The notes under the pieces are model-generated. The model saw nothing but the letters and a program-made list of their open reading frames with translations, searched no databases and was not told the origin of the DNA. DNA of 64,000 nucleotides from Cohnella panacarvi Gsoil 349 (lineage in GTDB: Bacteria; Bacillota; Bacilli; Paenibacillales; Paenibacillaceae): NCBI RefSeq assembly GCF_000515335.1, contig NZ_KI911563.1, positions 2,171,603 to 2,235,602 on the forward strand, given 5' to 3'. Both the position numbers and the translations under genes were made by a program. This document shows positions 17,992 to 25,670 of the stretch, one piece after another; the stretch's first letter is position 1, and every line of letters starts with the position of its first letter.

Positions 17992-18740
17992 GCTTCGTCC
18001 AGCGCCAGGACAGAATCTTTGCTAATGATCGTACCTTCGCCGCTTCCTTCGCAAATCGCCTTCATCGCCCCCGGCTTATCGAAGTTGAAGACGTGGATCG
18101 GCAAGCCGAAATCCCGCGCCAGGATGAACGCCGACTGGTCCATGACCGTTAAGTCGCGCCGAAGCACGTCGTTATCATGCATCGACTTGTATTGGCGGGC
18201 ATCCGGGTCCGTCTTCGGATCGGCGTTCGGCACGCCGTCCCCCCCTTGCTTCGCGACGAGCAGGGCGGCGCATCTCACCTCGATCGCCCGCTGCACGGAA
18301 GGATAATCCGTCGTGACGAACGGCTGTCCGTTGCCCCCCGCGAAGATCACGATGTACCCTTTTTCAAGATGATGAACCGCTCTTAACCGTATGTATGGCT
18401 CGGCGACGGCGCTGACCGGCAAAGCGGTCATGACGCGCACTTCCCTGTCGGTCTTCGCTTTCAGGACGCCGCGGAGCATGAGGCTGTTGACGACCGTCGC
18501 GAGCGTGCCGATACGATCCGCCTCCGCCCTTTCGATCCCCCAAGAAGACGCGATGCTTCCGCGAAAAATATTGCCGCCCCCGACGACGAGGCACACTTCT
18601 ACCCCCAATCGGACGACGGACAGAATTTCGCCGGCGACATGCTCCAATCTCTCGGGATCGAAGCCGAATCCGCCGTTGCCCGCGATGGCGACGCCGTCTA
18701 GCTTGATCAACACTCGCTTGTATTTGAGCATCGTTCGCAC
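17988..18740 (-). CDS. UMP kinase-like amino acid kinase family protein
   Basis: A 250-residue protein of the PyrH family, which phosphorylates UMP with ATP. Motifs: KRVLIKLDGVA in place of the usual KLSGE, VGGGNIFRG near 53-61, GNGQPFVTTDYPSVQRA near 139-155 in place of G-P-F-x-TTDTAA, and a DGVPNADPKTDPDARQ stretch resembling the DGVY-x2-DPK of true PyrH. The deviations and its isolated position, rather than tsf-pyrH-frr, suggest a second, diverged copy rather than the housekeeping enzyme. It may act on another nucleotide or be regulatory. Convergent with the SRAP gene. Confidence 0.8.
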   Translation of the reverse strand: MRTMLKYKRVLIKLDGVAIAGNGGFGFDPERLEHVAGEILSVVRLGVEVCLVVGGGNIFRGSIASSWGIERAEADRIGTLATVVNSLMLRGVLKAKTDREVRVMTALPVSAVAEPYIRLRAVHHLEKGYIVIFAGGNGQPFVTTDYPSVQRAIEVRCAALLVAKQGGDGVPNADPKTDPDARQYKSMHDNDVLRRDLTVMDQSAFILARDFGLPIHVFNFDKPGAMKAICEGSGEGTIISKDSVLALDEA

Positions 18741-18823
18741 CTCCGCTATCTACTCTATGTACCGAGATTATAGATATACTTTTCGGACGAAGAGGGAGAT
18801 TTCAAGGGGTGCCGACTGTTCGC

Positions 18824-18852
18824 TTGACAGCTTTACCGCGCCTTGGTATAGT
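18824..18852 (+). promoter_or_regulatory. Strong sigma-A promoter with extended -10
   Basis: TTGACA at 18824-18829, a 17-bp spacer, and TATAGT at 18847-18852 preceded by TG one base upstream (TGGTATAGT). Transcription should begin near 18859 and read the leader and the secreted-protein gene. Confidence 0.88.
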
Positions 18853-18858
18853 GAACGC

Positions 18859-18941
18859 ACACAACCGAATTCGGACCACTTACGTAAGGAAGCACCCGTA
18901 AGATAAGGCGTTAACGCGCCTTTCTTGCAGGTGCTTTTTTT
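18859..18941 (+). ncRNA. Structured leader or small RNA ending in a long terminator hairpin
   Basis: About 80 nt run from the promoter to a long hairpin at 18890-18936: AAGCACC/GGTGCTT at the base, GTAAGA/TCTTGC, then AAGGCG/CGCCTT, followed by seven T. A competing pairing exists: CTTACG at 18879-18884 can pair with CGTAAG at 18897-18902, which would break the base of the terminator. CGAATTCGGAC near 18866 can also pair with GTCCGGATTCG at 18945-18955. This is the layout of an attenuator or riboswitch upstream of the gene at 18977. I do not recognise the aptamer class; a free-standing small RNA is the alternative. Confidence 0.55.
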
Positions 18942-18976
18942 GTTGTCCGGATTCGAAATATCAAGGAGGGATTCTC

Positions 18977-19804
18977 ATGGTTAGAATGCGTAAAGGCGTC
19001 CTGTTGCTGCTGTTCGCGGTTACCGTATGGAGCGCCGCGCCGGCCGCGATGCAGGCCGCCGCCATCGAACTGACCGCGCCGGTCAAAGCCGACTTCGACA
19101 AGACCGTCAAGGGCGCGGACGCCGGTTCTGCCGCCAAACTGAAGCAACTATACCCCGCGCTTCAAGCCTCGTTGAACGAGGACTTGCAGCTTAAGGCGCA
19201 GATCAAAGCGCAGCACTATGCGAACGAGCAGGCGCTGCTCGCGCTGCGGAAGGAGATTCGGCTCGTCGACGGCGCCAAGCTGGATAAGCTGAAAGGCGAG
19301 GTCGCGCAGATGAAGGCGAAGTACAAGCCGTTGTTCGACGAGTATACCGCGCTCAATAAGCAGATTGCCATCGTGCGGAAGCTTAAGAGCAAGCTCCTGA
19401 ACGACGCGCTGCGCTTTCAAGCCGATGCGATGAAAGTCGCGACCCAGCTCGCGCGGGACAAAATCCGGGCGAAGGAAACCGAGCTGAAGAACGCCAAAGC
19501 CGCTGCCGCCGCCAAGATCAAAGCCGCCAGGAATACGCTCGGCGAGACCGATACCCTCAAAGTGAAGATCAAGTCCCTGAACAGCGCCGCCGCCCTGCCG
19601 CGCAAGAGCCAATCGGCCGTCTGGACCGACTTCAAATACGCGATCAAGAAGAGCGAGACGCGCAGCGCTCTGAACGCGCTGGATACGCTAGCCTCGCTCG
19701 CGAAGCAGGTCGCGGACAAACAGCGGGAAGTTCTCGCCGCGGAGAAGAAGATCGCGGCGGTTATCGCGAAGACGAAAACGCAGATCGCCGCGGCGGGCAA
19801 GTAG
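18977..19804 (+). CDS. Secreted helical (coiled-coil) protein of unknown function
   Basis: A 275-residue exported protein. Residues 1-28 are a signal peptide (basic start MVRMRKG, hydrophobic LLLLFAVTVW, AMQAAA cleavage region). The rest is very rich in Ala, Lys, Leu and Glu and reads as long amphipathic helices, probable coiled coils, throughout 40-275, with no cysteine and no known domain. AAGGAGGG precedes the ATG. A strong promoter and a terminator-bearing leader upstream suggest high and conditional expression. It might be an envelope spacer or adhesin-like protein, but nothing in the sequence proves a role. Confidence 0.8.
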   Translation: MVRMRKGVLLLLFAVTVWSAAPAAMQAAAIELTAPVKADFDKTVKGADAGSAAKLKQLYPALQASLNEDLQLKAQIKAQHYANEQALLALRKEIRLVDGAKLDKLKGEVAQMKAKYKPLFDEYTALNKQIAIVRKLKSKLLNDALRFQADAMKVATQLARDKIRAKETELKNAKAAAAAKIKAARNTLGETDTLKVKIKSLNSAAALPRKSQSAVWTDFKYAIKKSETRSALNALDTLASLAKQVADKQREVLAAEKKIAAVIAKTKTQIAAAGK

Positions 19805-19977
19805 GCCGGCCGATGAAGAAGTCGAAACCGCTGCGCGGCGGAGGGGTCTGGGACCTGGGAGATGGCTCGGGGCGAAGCCTGAAACCAAAGCGCGCGGGAG
19901 GTCCAGTACAGGACCCTGCGCGGCGTCCATCCCTGCCTTTATGCTATGATAAGGAGCATGAAGGAGTGGACGAGCGA

Positions 19978-20193
19978 ATGGCGCTAAGCATAAGATTGGA
20001 AACCGACCGAGATTTCGAAGAGGCTGCCCGGCAGCACGCTTCCATACGAGTGTTCCGGGACGACCATCTGATCGATTCCGGCGGCACCGTCATCCGCTTC
20101 GACGACAACATCGTCGTCGTGCAGTCCAGCGTCAGCGAGATCAGCTACCATTCGCGGCGGGATTGCGAGTTTTTCATGGTGCGGCAACGGTAG
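19978..20193 (+). CDS. Small hypothetical protein
   Basis: A 71-residue soluble protein starting at ATG 19978, with AAGGAG about 11 bases upstream; an open extension upstream to 19813 lacks coding character. The second half is beta-rich (VIRFDDNIVVVQSSVSEISYHSRRDCEFF). A TATGAT box at 19945 could be its -10. No domain recognised. The 19805-19977 gap holds an imperfect GC-rich inverted repeat at 19890-19922, perhaps the terminator of the preceding gene. Confidence 0.6.
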   Translation: MALSIRLETDRDFEEAARQHASIRVFRDDHLIDSGGTVIRFDDNIVVVQSSVSEISYHSRRDCEFFMVRQR

Positions 20194-20213
20194 GCGCAAG
20201 GGGCTGCAAGGAA

Positions 20214-20241
20214 GAGATCCCCGAAGCGATTCGGGGATCTC
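20214..20241 (+). terminator. Hairpin downstream of small gene
   Basis: GAGATCCCCGAA / TTCGGGGATCTC, a perfect 12-bp stem with a GCGA tetraloop, 20 bases after the stop at 20193. The following U-tract is poor (ACTTGT), so it may act as a stability element as well as a terminator. Confidence 0.65.
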
Positions 20242-20368
20242 ACTTGTACGGCAGCGTCGAGGTCAGTACATGCTGGTTCCACTACCCTCTGCAGTAGAAT
20301 GTGAGTCCTTATCAAGTGTATTTGATGTTATAATGGCTATAATTAGTTCTTGAAAGGAGTGGCTGGGA

Positions 20369-20605
20369 ATGTCTATGAGTAAAGAACGATTTAATGAATT
20401 GCTTGAGCGATTGTCCGATAAAGATCTCGAGTTAGTTTCTGATTTAATGGAACGGCTCTCGCAATCATCTACCAATAAAGAATTACCCTTAGACGACGAG
20501 CCCACTACGCAAGATGATTTAGAAGCTATTAACAAAGCTAAAGAAGCCTACTTCAAGGGTGAATTAATCAACCTTAAGGATGTAGAGCATGAACTACGAA
20601 ATTAA
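20369..20605 (+). CDS. Antitoxin of type II toxin-antitoxin pair
   Basis: A 78-residue acidic, helical protein starting at ATG 20369 with AAGGAG nine bases upstream. The N-terminal half (ERFNELLERLSDKDLELVSDLMERL) looks like a helical dimerisation or DNA-binding segment; the C-terminal half is acidic and flexible, as expected for a toxin-wrapping tail. It overlaps the RelE-like toxin by 17 bases, the usual antitoxin-first order. Both genes are clearly AT-richer than their surroundings, which suggests horizontal acquisition. Family assignment rests mainly on its partner. Confidence 0.8.
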   Translation: MSMSKERFNELLERLSDKDLELVSDLMERLSQSSTNKELPLDDEPTTQDDLEAINKAKEAYFKGELINLKDVEHELRN

Positions 20606-20855
20606 ATTTCTCAAGGATGCCTATAAGTATCTTCAAAGGCAAGATAGAGCAACTAGAAACCGCATCCTAGATCATCTACAGATATTATCACAAGACCCTC
20701 GACATCCTGAACTTAATATTAAAAGAATGCAGGGAACAGACAATCAATTTAGACTCCGGGTTGGCACTTATCGAATCATTTATTCAGTGATAGATAATGA
20801 ACTAATTGTCATTGTTGTAAAAGTGGGGGCGCGCGGCGATATCTATAAGACCTAG
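20589..20855 (+). CDS. RelE/ParE-family toxin
   Basis: An 88-residue toxin of the RelE superfamily. The pattern YEIKFLKDAYKYLQRQDRATRNRILDHLQ, then NIKRMQGTDNQFRLRVGTYRIIYSVIDNELIVIVVKVGARGDIYK, matches RelE-type mRNA interferases that cleave mRNA on the ribosome: the RLRVGTYRIIY strand and the terminal V-x-RGDIYK-type basic/Tyr segment carry the catalytic residues in the family. AAGGA lies eight bases before the ATG. Expression is coupled to the antitoxin through the 17-bp overlap and followed by a terminator. Confidence 0.9.
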   Translation: MNYEIKFLKDAYKYLQRQDRATRNRILDHLQILSQDPRHPELNIKRMQGTDNQFRLRVGTYRIIYSVIDNELIVIVVKVGARGDIYKT

Positions 20856-20882
20856 AGACACTTGAACTTCAAGTGTCTTTTA
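20856..20882. terminator. Terminator of toxin-antitoxin operon
   Basis: AGACACTTGA / TCAAGTGTCT, 10-bp stem, followed by TTTTATT on the plus strand directly after the toxin stop. It also overlaps the 3' end of the convergent GyrI-like gene. Confidence 0.85.
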
Positions 20883-21497
20883 TTGTACAGGGAACCTTAA
20901 CACCGTTCTCAGCTTCGAGGATTCCGTCTTCCGAGGATCGGACAAATAGATTTCCCGGTGGATTTTGCTCGCGCGAGTAAAACCCTGTTCCGCGCAGTAC
21001 GCTTCCATGCGCGCGAAGCTTGCCGGCTCGTCGTCGAAGCTTCCGAGATGCATCATTTGACAGCTTAGCCCGTCCGTCGGCTGCTCGAACCGGACCTTCT
21101 CGAGGAATGGATTCTGCTTTTTCTTCATCGTCTGTTCCCGAAACCGCTCGAACCCTTGTACCGTCAGAAAATCGGGCTGCCGTATCATAATCGTGTACTT
21201 GAGGTTGCTTTTGTCCGTCGCCGGCTTCGACCGGTCAAGCAAGTCCCATACGCCCTCGAGCGGGAAAACCGTATATTCGTAGTATCCAGCGGGCACATCG
21301 TTGGTTTTGTAAGACATTCTCACCGCGTAACTCAAGCTGTACAAGGCTTCCGTCGCCTTGGCGAATTCCTCGCCGTTGGGATTACCGGAGCCGTCGATCA
21401 TCATGAACGGGATCGTCGGCACATCCACGATTTGCGGCGACGTACCGGGCACGTAAAGCTGTTTGAAATCTTTTTTATAATCTACCTTCTTGTTCAC
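20880..21497 (-). CDS. GyrI-like small-molecule-binding domain protein
   Basis: A 205-residue protein with a GyrI/SOUL-like effector-binding fold: SPQIVDVPTIPFMMIDGSGNPNGEEF near the start and the ending EIYLSDPRKTESSKLRTVLRFPV are typical of the GyrI-like family (YesL/YdeB-annotated). The start is taken as GTG 21497 (VNKKVDYKKDF) with GGGAG eight bases upstream; an ATG further upstream overlaps the previous gene and lacks an RBS. Such proteins bind drugs or act as stand-alone ligand-binding modules; the ligand is unknown. It is the last gene of a minus-strand run. Confidence 0.85.
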   Translation of the reverse strand: MNKKVDYKKDFKQLYVPGTSPQIVDVPTIPFMMIDGSGNPNGEEFAKATEALYSLSYAVRMSYKTNDVPAGYYEYTVFPLEGVWDLLDRSKPATDKSNLKYTIMIRQPDFLTVQGFERFREQTMKKKQNPFLEKVRFEQPTDGLSCQMMHLGSFDDEPASFARMEAYCAEQGFTRASKIHREIYLSDPRKTESSKLRTVLRFPVQ

Positions 21498-21517
21498 ATG
21501 TCTCACTCCCGCGTTAT

Positions 21518-21817
21518 TCAGTAATTCTCCCAAACCATAAAGAGAACGACTACGGCCAGCAGATGAAAATAAGGGAGAAGAACGACTGATCTGCTGCGTT
21601 TCTTCCGTACGATATAGGCGATTAGACTGGCGATATAAGTAATCACGTACGTACTGCTCGCCAGGATGAAGCCATATACGATTAAGCTTAATAACGCATC
21701 CTCGCCGGAATTCTCTCCCGCCAGTTGCATAATGTTGGCGATCAGCACGATCGGGTAGACTAGCAAAGGTATTCCGCTGACGATGAATAGTATGACGTCA
21801 CTCGTTCTGCTCCGCAT
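21518..21817 (-). CDS. Small membrane protein
   Basis: A 99-residue protein with three predicted transmembrane helices (about 8-28, 43-68 and 79-96) and a basic RKKRSR loop between the last two that would face the cytoplasm. No family is recognised. It stands between a lipoprotein gene and the GyrI-like gene on the same strand. Confidence 0.7.
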   Translation of the reverse strand: MRSRTSDVILFIVSGIPLLVYPIVLIANIMQLAGENSGEDALLSLIVYGFILASSTYVITYIASLIAYIVRKKRSRSVVLLPYFHLLAVVVLFMVWENY

Positions 21818-21857
21818 TCGGCACCTCGAGTTTCTTGTACGCTGTTAAACTATAGAT

Positions 21858-22334
21858 TCAATAATCTCTTATAATCAATTCCAATCCTCCGCCTAATCCG
21901 AATGGAATGATTTGATCGCCTTCCAACACATATCCTTCGAAATTAAGATTCGGATGATCGAAGTCCAATAAGGCGCTGTCGCCGAACACGTCATTTATCG
22001 GCGCGTCAACTTGGAAGATTGCCTTGTCGCCTTCGCCCAGCATGACCGGATTGTTGCTTCTTGTTTTGCCTTCCACCCTGAAGGGGTTGGATCTGCTACC
22101 GCTCTCTTGCTTGATCGGATAAGAAACGTACAGCTTCAAATAGCCGATCTTCAGCTTTCCCGCGTTCTGTACCTCGATGACATAACTTTGCAGTCCCAAG
22201 CTATTATCCGATTGGAGCAGATTAAACCTTAAATCCCTATCGTCGAATCGAGGCGGATCAATCGTTTCCTCATTGGTGCACGAGACGAGAATGATCATCA
22301 GCAACGCTAACCCGATTACGCCTAATCGTCTCAT
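21858..22334 (-). CDS. Putative lipoprotein
   Basis: A 158-residue exported protein with a lipoprotein signal: MRRLGVIGLALLMIILVSC, where LVSC is the lipobox and Cys19 the lipidated residue. The mature part is beta-rich (SYVIEVQNAGKLKIGYLKLYVSYPI), resembling a small immunoglobulin-like or FxLYD-like domain. The start ATG overlaps the PaiB stop by 4 bases (ATGA), so it is translated from the same mRNA. Function unknown. Confidence 0.75.
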   Translation of the reverse strand: MRRLGVIGLALLMIILVSCTNEETIDPPRFDDRDLRFNLLQSDNSLGLQSYVIEVQNAGKLKIGYLKLYVSYPIKQESGSRSNPFRVEGKTRSNNPVMLGEGDKAIFQVDAPINDVFGDSALLDFDHPNLNFEGYVLEGDQIIPFGLGGGLELIIRDY

Positions 22335-22945
22335 GATTCCCCCCTATTGCCTTTCATCAATTCAGCAATCTCCCTGGCATCCTCGCTCCGGGATCGTTCA
22401 AGATGATCAATAATGCTCCGTTGCCGCTCTTCCGATTGGTTCTGGCTCAGCTTCCATTTGGCTTCTAGCCGATCGATCTTCATTCGGAACGCGACGATGC
22501 CTCGGGAAAGCTTCTCCGCGAACTCCCGGTTCGTCTCATCGAGCTTGTACGAGCTGTTCGGTTGTTCGTATTTCTCGACCAACCGATTAAGCGAGCGCAT
22601 GACTTCCGTCTGGTCTTCGATCAGCTCGATTCGTCCATAAGCGTGAACCGCCACATAGTTCCAAGTCGGCACGCTCTGGTTCGTCTCGTACCAGGAGGAC
22701 GAAATATACGCATGCGGGCCATGGAAGACGATGAGCGCCTCTTGATCCGCAATCTCTTGCCACTGCTCGTTGGCTCTCGCCACATGACCGTATATGCATC
22801 CCTCGTCCCGCTTCAACTCGAACGGAAGATGCGACGCGACCGGACAGCCATTGCTCGTAGAGAACAGAATACCGAACCCGTGATGATCGATAAAATCATA
22901 GATCGCCCCGCGGTCTTCAACTAAGAAATGTTTAGGAATGTACAT
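22331..22945 (-). CDS. PaiB-like FMN-binding negative transcriptional regulator
   Basis: A 204-residue PaiB family protein. MYIPKHFLVEDR at the start, VASHLPFEL, HVARANEQW and the HGPHAYISSSWYE plus VPTWNYVAVHAYG segments are the conserved blocks of this FMN-binding split-barrel family. In Bacillus subtilis PaiB, encoded with the PaiA acetyltransferase, affects protease production and sporulation; no PaiA is adjacent here. GGGGAGGGCGCGG precedes the ATG, 15 bases after the phosphatase stop. Confidence 0.92.
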   Translation of the reverse strand: MYIPKHFLVEDRGAIYDFIDHHGFGILFSTSNGCPVASHLPFELKRDEGCIYGHVARANEQWQEIADQEALIVFHGPHAYISSSWYETNQSVPTWNYVAVHAYGRIELIEDQTEVMRSLNRLVEKYEQPNSSYKLDETNREFAEKLSRGIVAFRMKIDRLEAKWKLSQNQSEERQRSIIDHLERSRSEDAREIAELMKGNRGES

Positions 22946-22960
22946 CCGCGCCCTCCCCGC

Positions 22961-23596
22961 TCAGCTCTCCGTTGCCGCTTCCCGATAGTGACTAATATCG
23001 CCGTGCAGGATTATCGCGTGACCGTCGTCATTCACTTCAACCTTGCACAAGCAAGTCGGATGAATGTACGGCAAATTCCACAGATCCTTCCAATCGCGTT
23101 GCTCAAAATAAGCCATAATGAGCTTTACGACGACAGTGTGAGTGACGACGAGAATGGACTGGCCGGCGTTCTCCGCGACGATCTGAAGCAGCTTGCGAAT
23201 CGCGCGCTCGGATACGTCCCTGAACGTCTCGCCATCCGGAACGCGAAAAGCCTCCGGGTCTTTCCAGAAGTTATGGAATTGCTCCGGGTATGAACGCTCG
23301 GCCTCGCCTTGGTCCATGCCTTCCCAAATCCCTAGATTAATCTCCATGAACTCGTCGCAAGCTTCAATCGGAATTCCCCTTCCTCCTGCCACGATCTCCG
23401 CCGTTCTGAAAGCCCTTGGGCTTGAGCTGGAATAGACCCGGTCGAAAGCGGTATTGCGAAGCGATTCCCCTAACCACTCCGCCTGCTTAACGCCGAGTTC
23501 CGTAAGCGGCGAATCGTTGTGGCCTTGAAACTTCTTCAGCGTATTCCACTCGGTTTGTCCGTGCCTTGTGATGTGGATGGTCGTTGTACGGCTCAT
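22961..23596 (-). CDS. Histidine phosphatase family protein
   Basis: A 211-residue phosphoglycerate-mutase-like phosphatase. The catalytic RHG is in HITRHGQTEWN (His10), and further hallmarks are VYSSSSPRAFRTAE, the FMEINLGIWEGM acid segment and VVTHTVVVKLI with the second His. It would dephosphorylate a small phosphoester through a phospho-His intermediate; CobC- and PhoE-like enzymes share these features. Two C-terminal fragments of a related family member remain as pseudogenes in this window. It heads the run with PaiB and the lipoprotein. Confidence 0.9.
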   Translation of the reverse strand: MSRTTTIHITRHGQTEWNTLKKFQGHNDSPLTELGVKQAEWLGESLRNTAFDRVYSSSSPRAFRTAEIVAGGRGIPIEACDEFMEINLGIWEGMDQGEAERSYPEQFHNFWKDPEAFRVPDGETFRDVSERAIRKLLQIVAENAGQSILVVTHTVVVKLIMAYFEQRDWKDLWNLPYIHPTCLCKVEVNDDGHAIILHGDISHYREAATES

Positions 23597-23673
23597 GTAT
23601 GTACCTCAGCTCACCGTCGTGTAGAACTTATGGTCGGGGTTGATTCTAGCTAATCGGAAAGACATTTGTTCGT

Positions 23674-23880
23674 TCATCTCTCGACATCACCACTCCATAG
23701 CTTCGTTACTTCAGCCATCTTCGAACCCTCGAATACCAGCTTATAAATATCCGGTTTGCTCGTTCGACTCACAAAATCCCATACGTACGCCTGATCGTAA
23801 TGATTCATCATCAGCGCCATCACATTCCCGTGCGTGCCTATGGCGACTTTGCGGCCGGCATGTTCTCTACTTGATCTGCG
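23674..23880 (-). pseudogene. C-terminal remnant of a histidine phosphatase
   Basis: Translated on the minus strand, this segment reads GRKVAIGTHGNVMALMMNHY followed by a further 45 residues with SKPDIYKLVFEG and a natural TGA. This is the second catalytic-His half of the phosphatase fold (GTHGN). There is no RHG-bearing N-terminal half and no start codon upstream, so the gene is broken. A sister fragment of the same subfamily sits at 33302-33571. Confidence 0.75.
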
Positions 23881-24055
23881 CCTCCTAGCACTAACCGTTC
23901 AAGAACATAATCGAAACCATTATATCACCTTGAATTGGAAAATAGACAAAGCGATTTACAAGCTTCGACAGTTGTACGAAAAATCGCACAAACAGACTCC
24001 ATTGACGGTCAAGACAGAGGTCTTTGTACGACAATACACACAACGGCCCCCGCGC

Positions 24056-24090
24056 GCAAAAAAGGCCAACCAGTAACGAGACTGATTGAC
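24056..24090 (-). terminator. Terminator downstream of rpiA
   Basis: On the minus strand GGTCAATCAGT / ACTGGTTGGCC form a stem (two mismatches or wobbles) followed by TTTTTT. The rest of the 23881-24115 gap shows no gene. Confidence 0.8.
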
Positions 24091-24115
24091 CTGCGATTGT
24101 ACAAAGAGGAACCCG

Positions 24116-24787
24116 CTACAGAAACCTGGTGGTGCCGTCCGTATGCCCGACCGCGACGGTGTCGGTCATCGCCAGGAACAAACCGTGTTCCACGACCCCG
24201 GCGATCGCTTTAAGCTGCCGGCTCAGCGCGCCTGGATCGGCAATCTCGCCGAAATGGCAATCGACGATCCAGTTCCCGTTGTCCGTCAGGAACGGCTTGC
24301 CGTGGACCATCCTGACCTCGGGCGTGCACGGGAGTTTGCCCAACCTCTTGATCGTCAGCTCCGCCGCGAATGGGACGATCTCGACCGGCAACGGAAACTT
24401 GCCCAGCCGGTTCACGACCTTGGATTCGTCGACGATGACGATAAACTTCCGGCTGTTCGACGCTAGGATCTTCTCCCTGAGCAGGGCGCCGCCCCCTCCT
24501 TTGATAAGATTGAATTCCCCGTCCACCTCGTCCGCGCCGTCGATCGTCAGATCGATCGAATCGATCTCGGAGAACGGGACCAGCGGAATGCCCAGCTGCA
24601 GAGCCAGCTCCTCCGAACTTGTGGAGCTGGATACGGCTCGAATATTCAGCCCCTCCTGCTTCATCCGTTCGGCAATTCTATGAATGGCGAAGAACGAAGT
24701 GGATCCCGTCCCCAGCCCTACGATCATTCCGCCCTGCACGAATTCGACGGCCTTCTCTGCCGCTAACTTCTTAGCCTTGCTGATCAT
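24116..24787 (-). CDS. rpiA: Ribose-5-phosphate isomerase A
   Basis: Interconverts ribose-5-phosphate and ribulose-5-phosphate in the pentose phosphate pathway. The ATG at 24787 gives a 223-residue protein of normal length; the open frame upstream overlaps spo0M in another frame and is not coding. Hallmarks: GLGTGSTS at 24-31, TIDGADEVD at 81-89 with the catalytic acids, and KGGGGALLREK at 96-106 with the catalytic Lys and Glu. The C-terminal VVEHGLFL/DTVAVGHTDG segment is also typical. Located 28 bp after spo0M on the same strand. Confidence 0.96.
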   Translation of the reverse strand: MISKAKKLAAEKAVEFVQGGMIVGLGTGSTSFFAIHRIAERMKQEGLNIRAVSSSTSSEELALQLGIPLVPFSEIDSIDLTIDGADEVDGEFNLIKGGGGALLREKILASNSRKFIVIVDESKVVNRLGKFPLPVEIVPFAAELTIKRLGKLPCTPEVRMVHGKPFLTDNGNWIVDCHFGEIADPGALSRQLKAIAGVVEHGLFLAMTDTVAVGHTDGTTRFL

Positions 24788-24815
24788 GAAGTAATCCCCC
24801 AGCGTATCTTCGTCT

Positions 24816-25598
24816 TTACGCGTATTTGCGAACCTTCTCTTCGATCCAGGATACGACGATACCCGGACCGTCGGCAAGCTGTTCACGCTTGAAGCGCAGC
24901 CTGGCGAAACGTTCTTCGTCCGTGTCCGTCGCTTCCGCGAACAAGCCGGCAACGCCGCGAGCTTGGCGGTCGATCTGCAAGAGCAAGCCGATTCCGTCGT
25001 CGTCAGGATAGCAGACGATCTGCAGTTCGTCCAGTCGGTCCCGGCGCTTCGGCGAAGGAAGAAATTCGAATTCCTGAACGAACGGCAACCCCTGCGCTAT
25101 GCCGTGGTAAGGCGCGTATACGCAGCTTGCATCCCGAAGACGGAACCCCGCCCGCTCCGCTGCTTCCAGAACGACCGCCGTGTAGGGATGCGGCGTCACT
25201 TGCAAGTAATCCTCGTCTTTCGGGTCGATGGCTTCGTTGATTTCCATTCCGGTACGAATCCACACCTGCGTGCCCCCCATCGTGACGGGCGTGTATGGAG
25301 GAAGACGGATCGCGATCGGCAATTCGTACTCCCGCTCCGCTTCGACGGTGAACTTGCCGGCGAGCGGGATGGCGGCGATCGTCGCGTCCACGTACATCTT
25401 GGAGTGGTTCACGTCTTTCAAGTAACGCGTCTTCACGCAGGCATAGACGACTTCGACCTGTTGTTCGACGCGGCCTCCCTGAATGCGGACGACACCGCTT
25501 ATCGTATTCCCCGCTTGTACCGTTTGCTCCCGGAGTATCAGATCGACTCTGGCGGCGCCGATCCCGACGTTCGCAAGCATGCGTTTGAACATGGACAT
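24816..25598 (-). CDS. spo0M: Sporulation-control protein Spo0M
   Basis: A 260-residue arrestin-like Spo0M protein. The start MSMFKRMLANVGIGAARVDLIL at ATG 25598 has AAGGAGGGGG upstream and matches the family N-terminus exactly in style. Beta-sandwich segments (GNTISGVVRIQGG, YELPIAIRLPPYTPV) make up the arrestin fold; the C-terminal third is the Spo0M-specific part. In Bacillus, Spo0M affects sporulation control and cell envelope events. The gene is followed by rpiA and preceded by an orphan histidine kinase on the same strand. Confidence 0.93.
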   Translation of the reverse strand: MSMFKRMLANVGIGAARVDLILREQTVQAGNTISGVVRIQGGRVEQQVEVVYACVKTRYLKDVNHSKMYVDATIAAIPLAGKFTVEAEREYELPIAIRLPPYTPVTMGGTQVWIRTGMEINEAIDPKDEDYLQVTPHPYTAVVLEAAERAGFRLRDASCVYAPYHGIAQGLPFVQEFEFLPSPKRRDRLDELQIVCYPDDDGIGLLLQIDRQARGVAGLFAEATDTDEERFARLRFKREQLADGPGIVVSWIEEKVRKYA

Positions 25599-25670
25599 AA
25601 CGAAAACCCCCTCCTTGATCTTCACATACACCATCATACGGAGGGGGTACCGGGAAAATTCTAATTCGAT

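Noticed and set aside
18859..18941. Known riboswitch classes (preQ1, c-di-GMP, fluoride, purine) for the leader
   Set aside because: None of the conserved core sequences I know is present, so it is left unclassified.
23640..24110. Small plus-strand frames in the gap before rpiA
   Set aside because: They overlap the phosphatase remnant and the rpiA terminator on the other strand and show no RBS.
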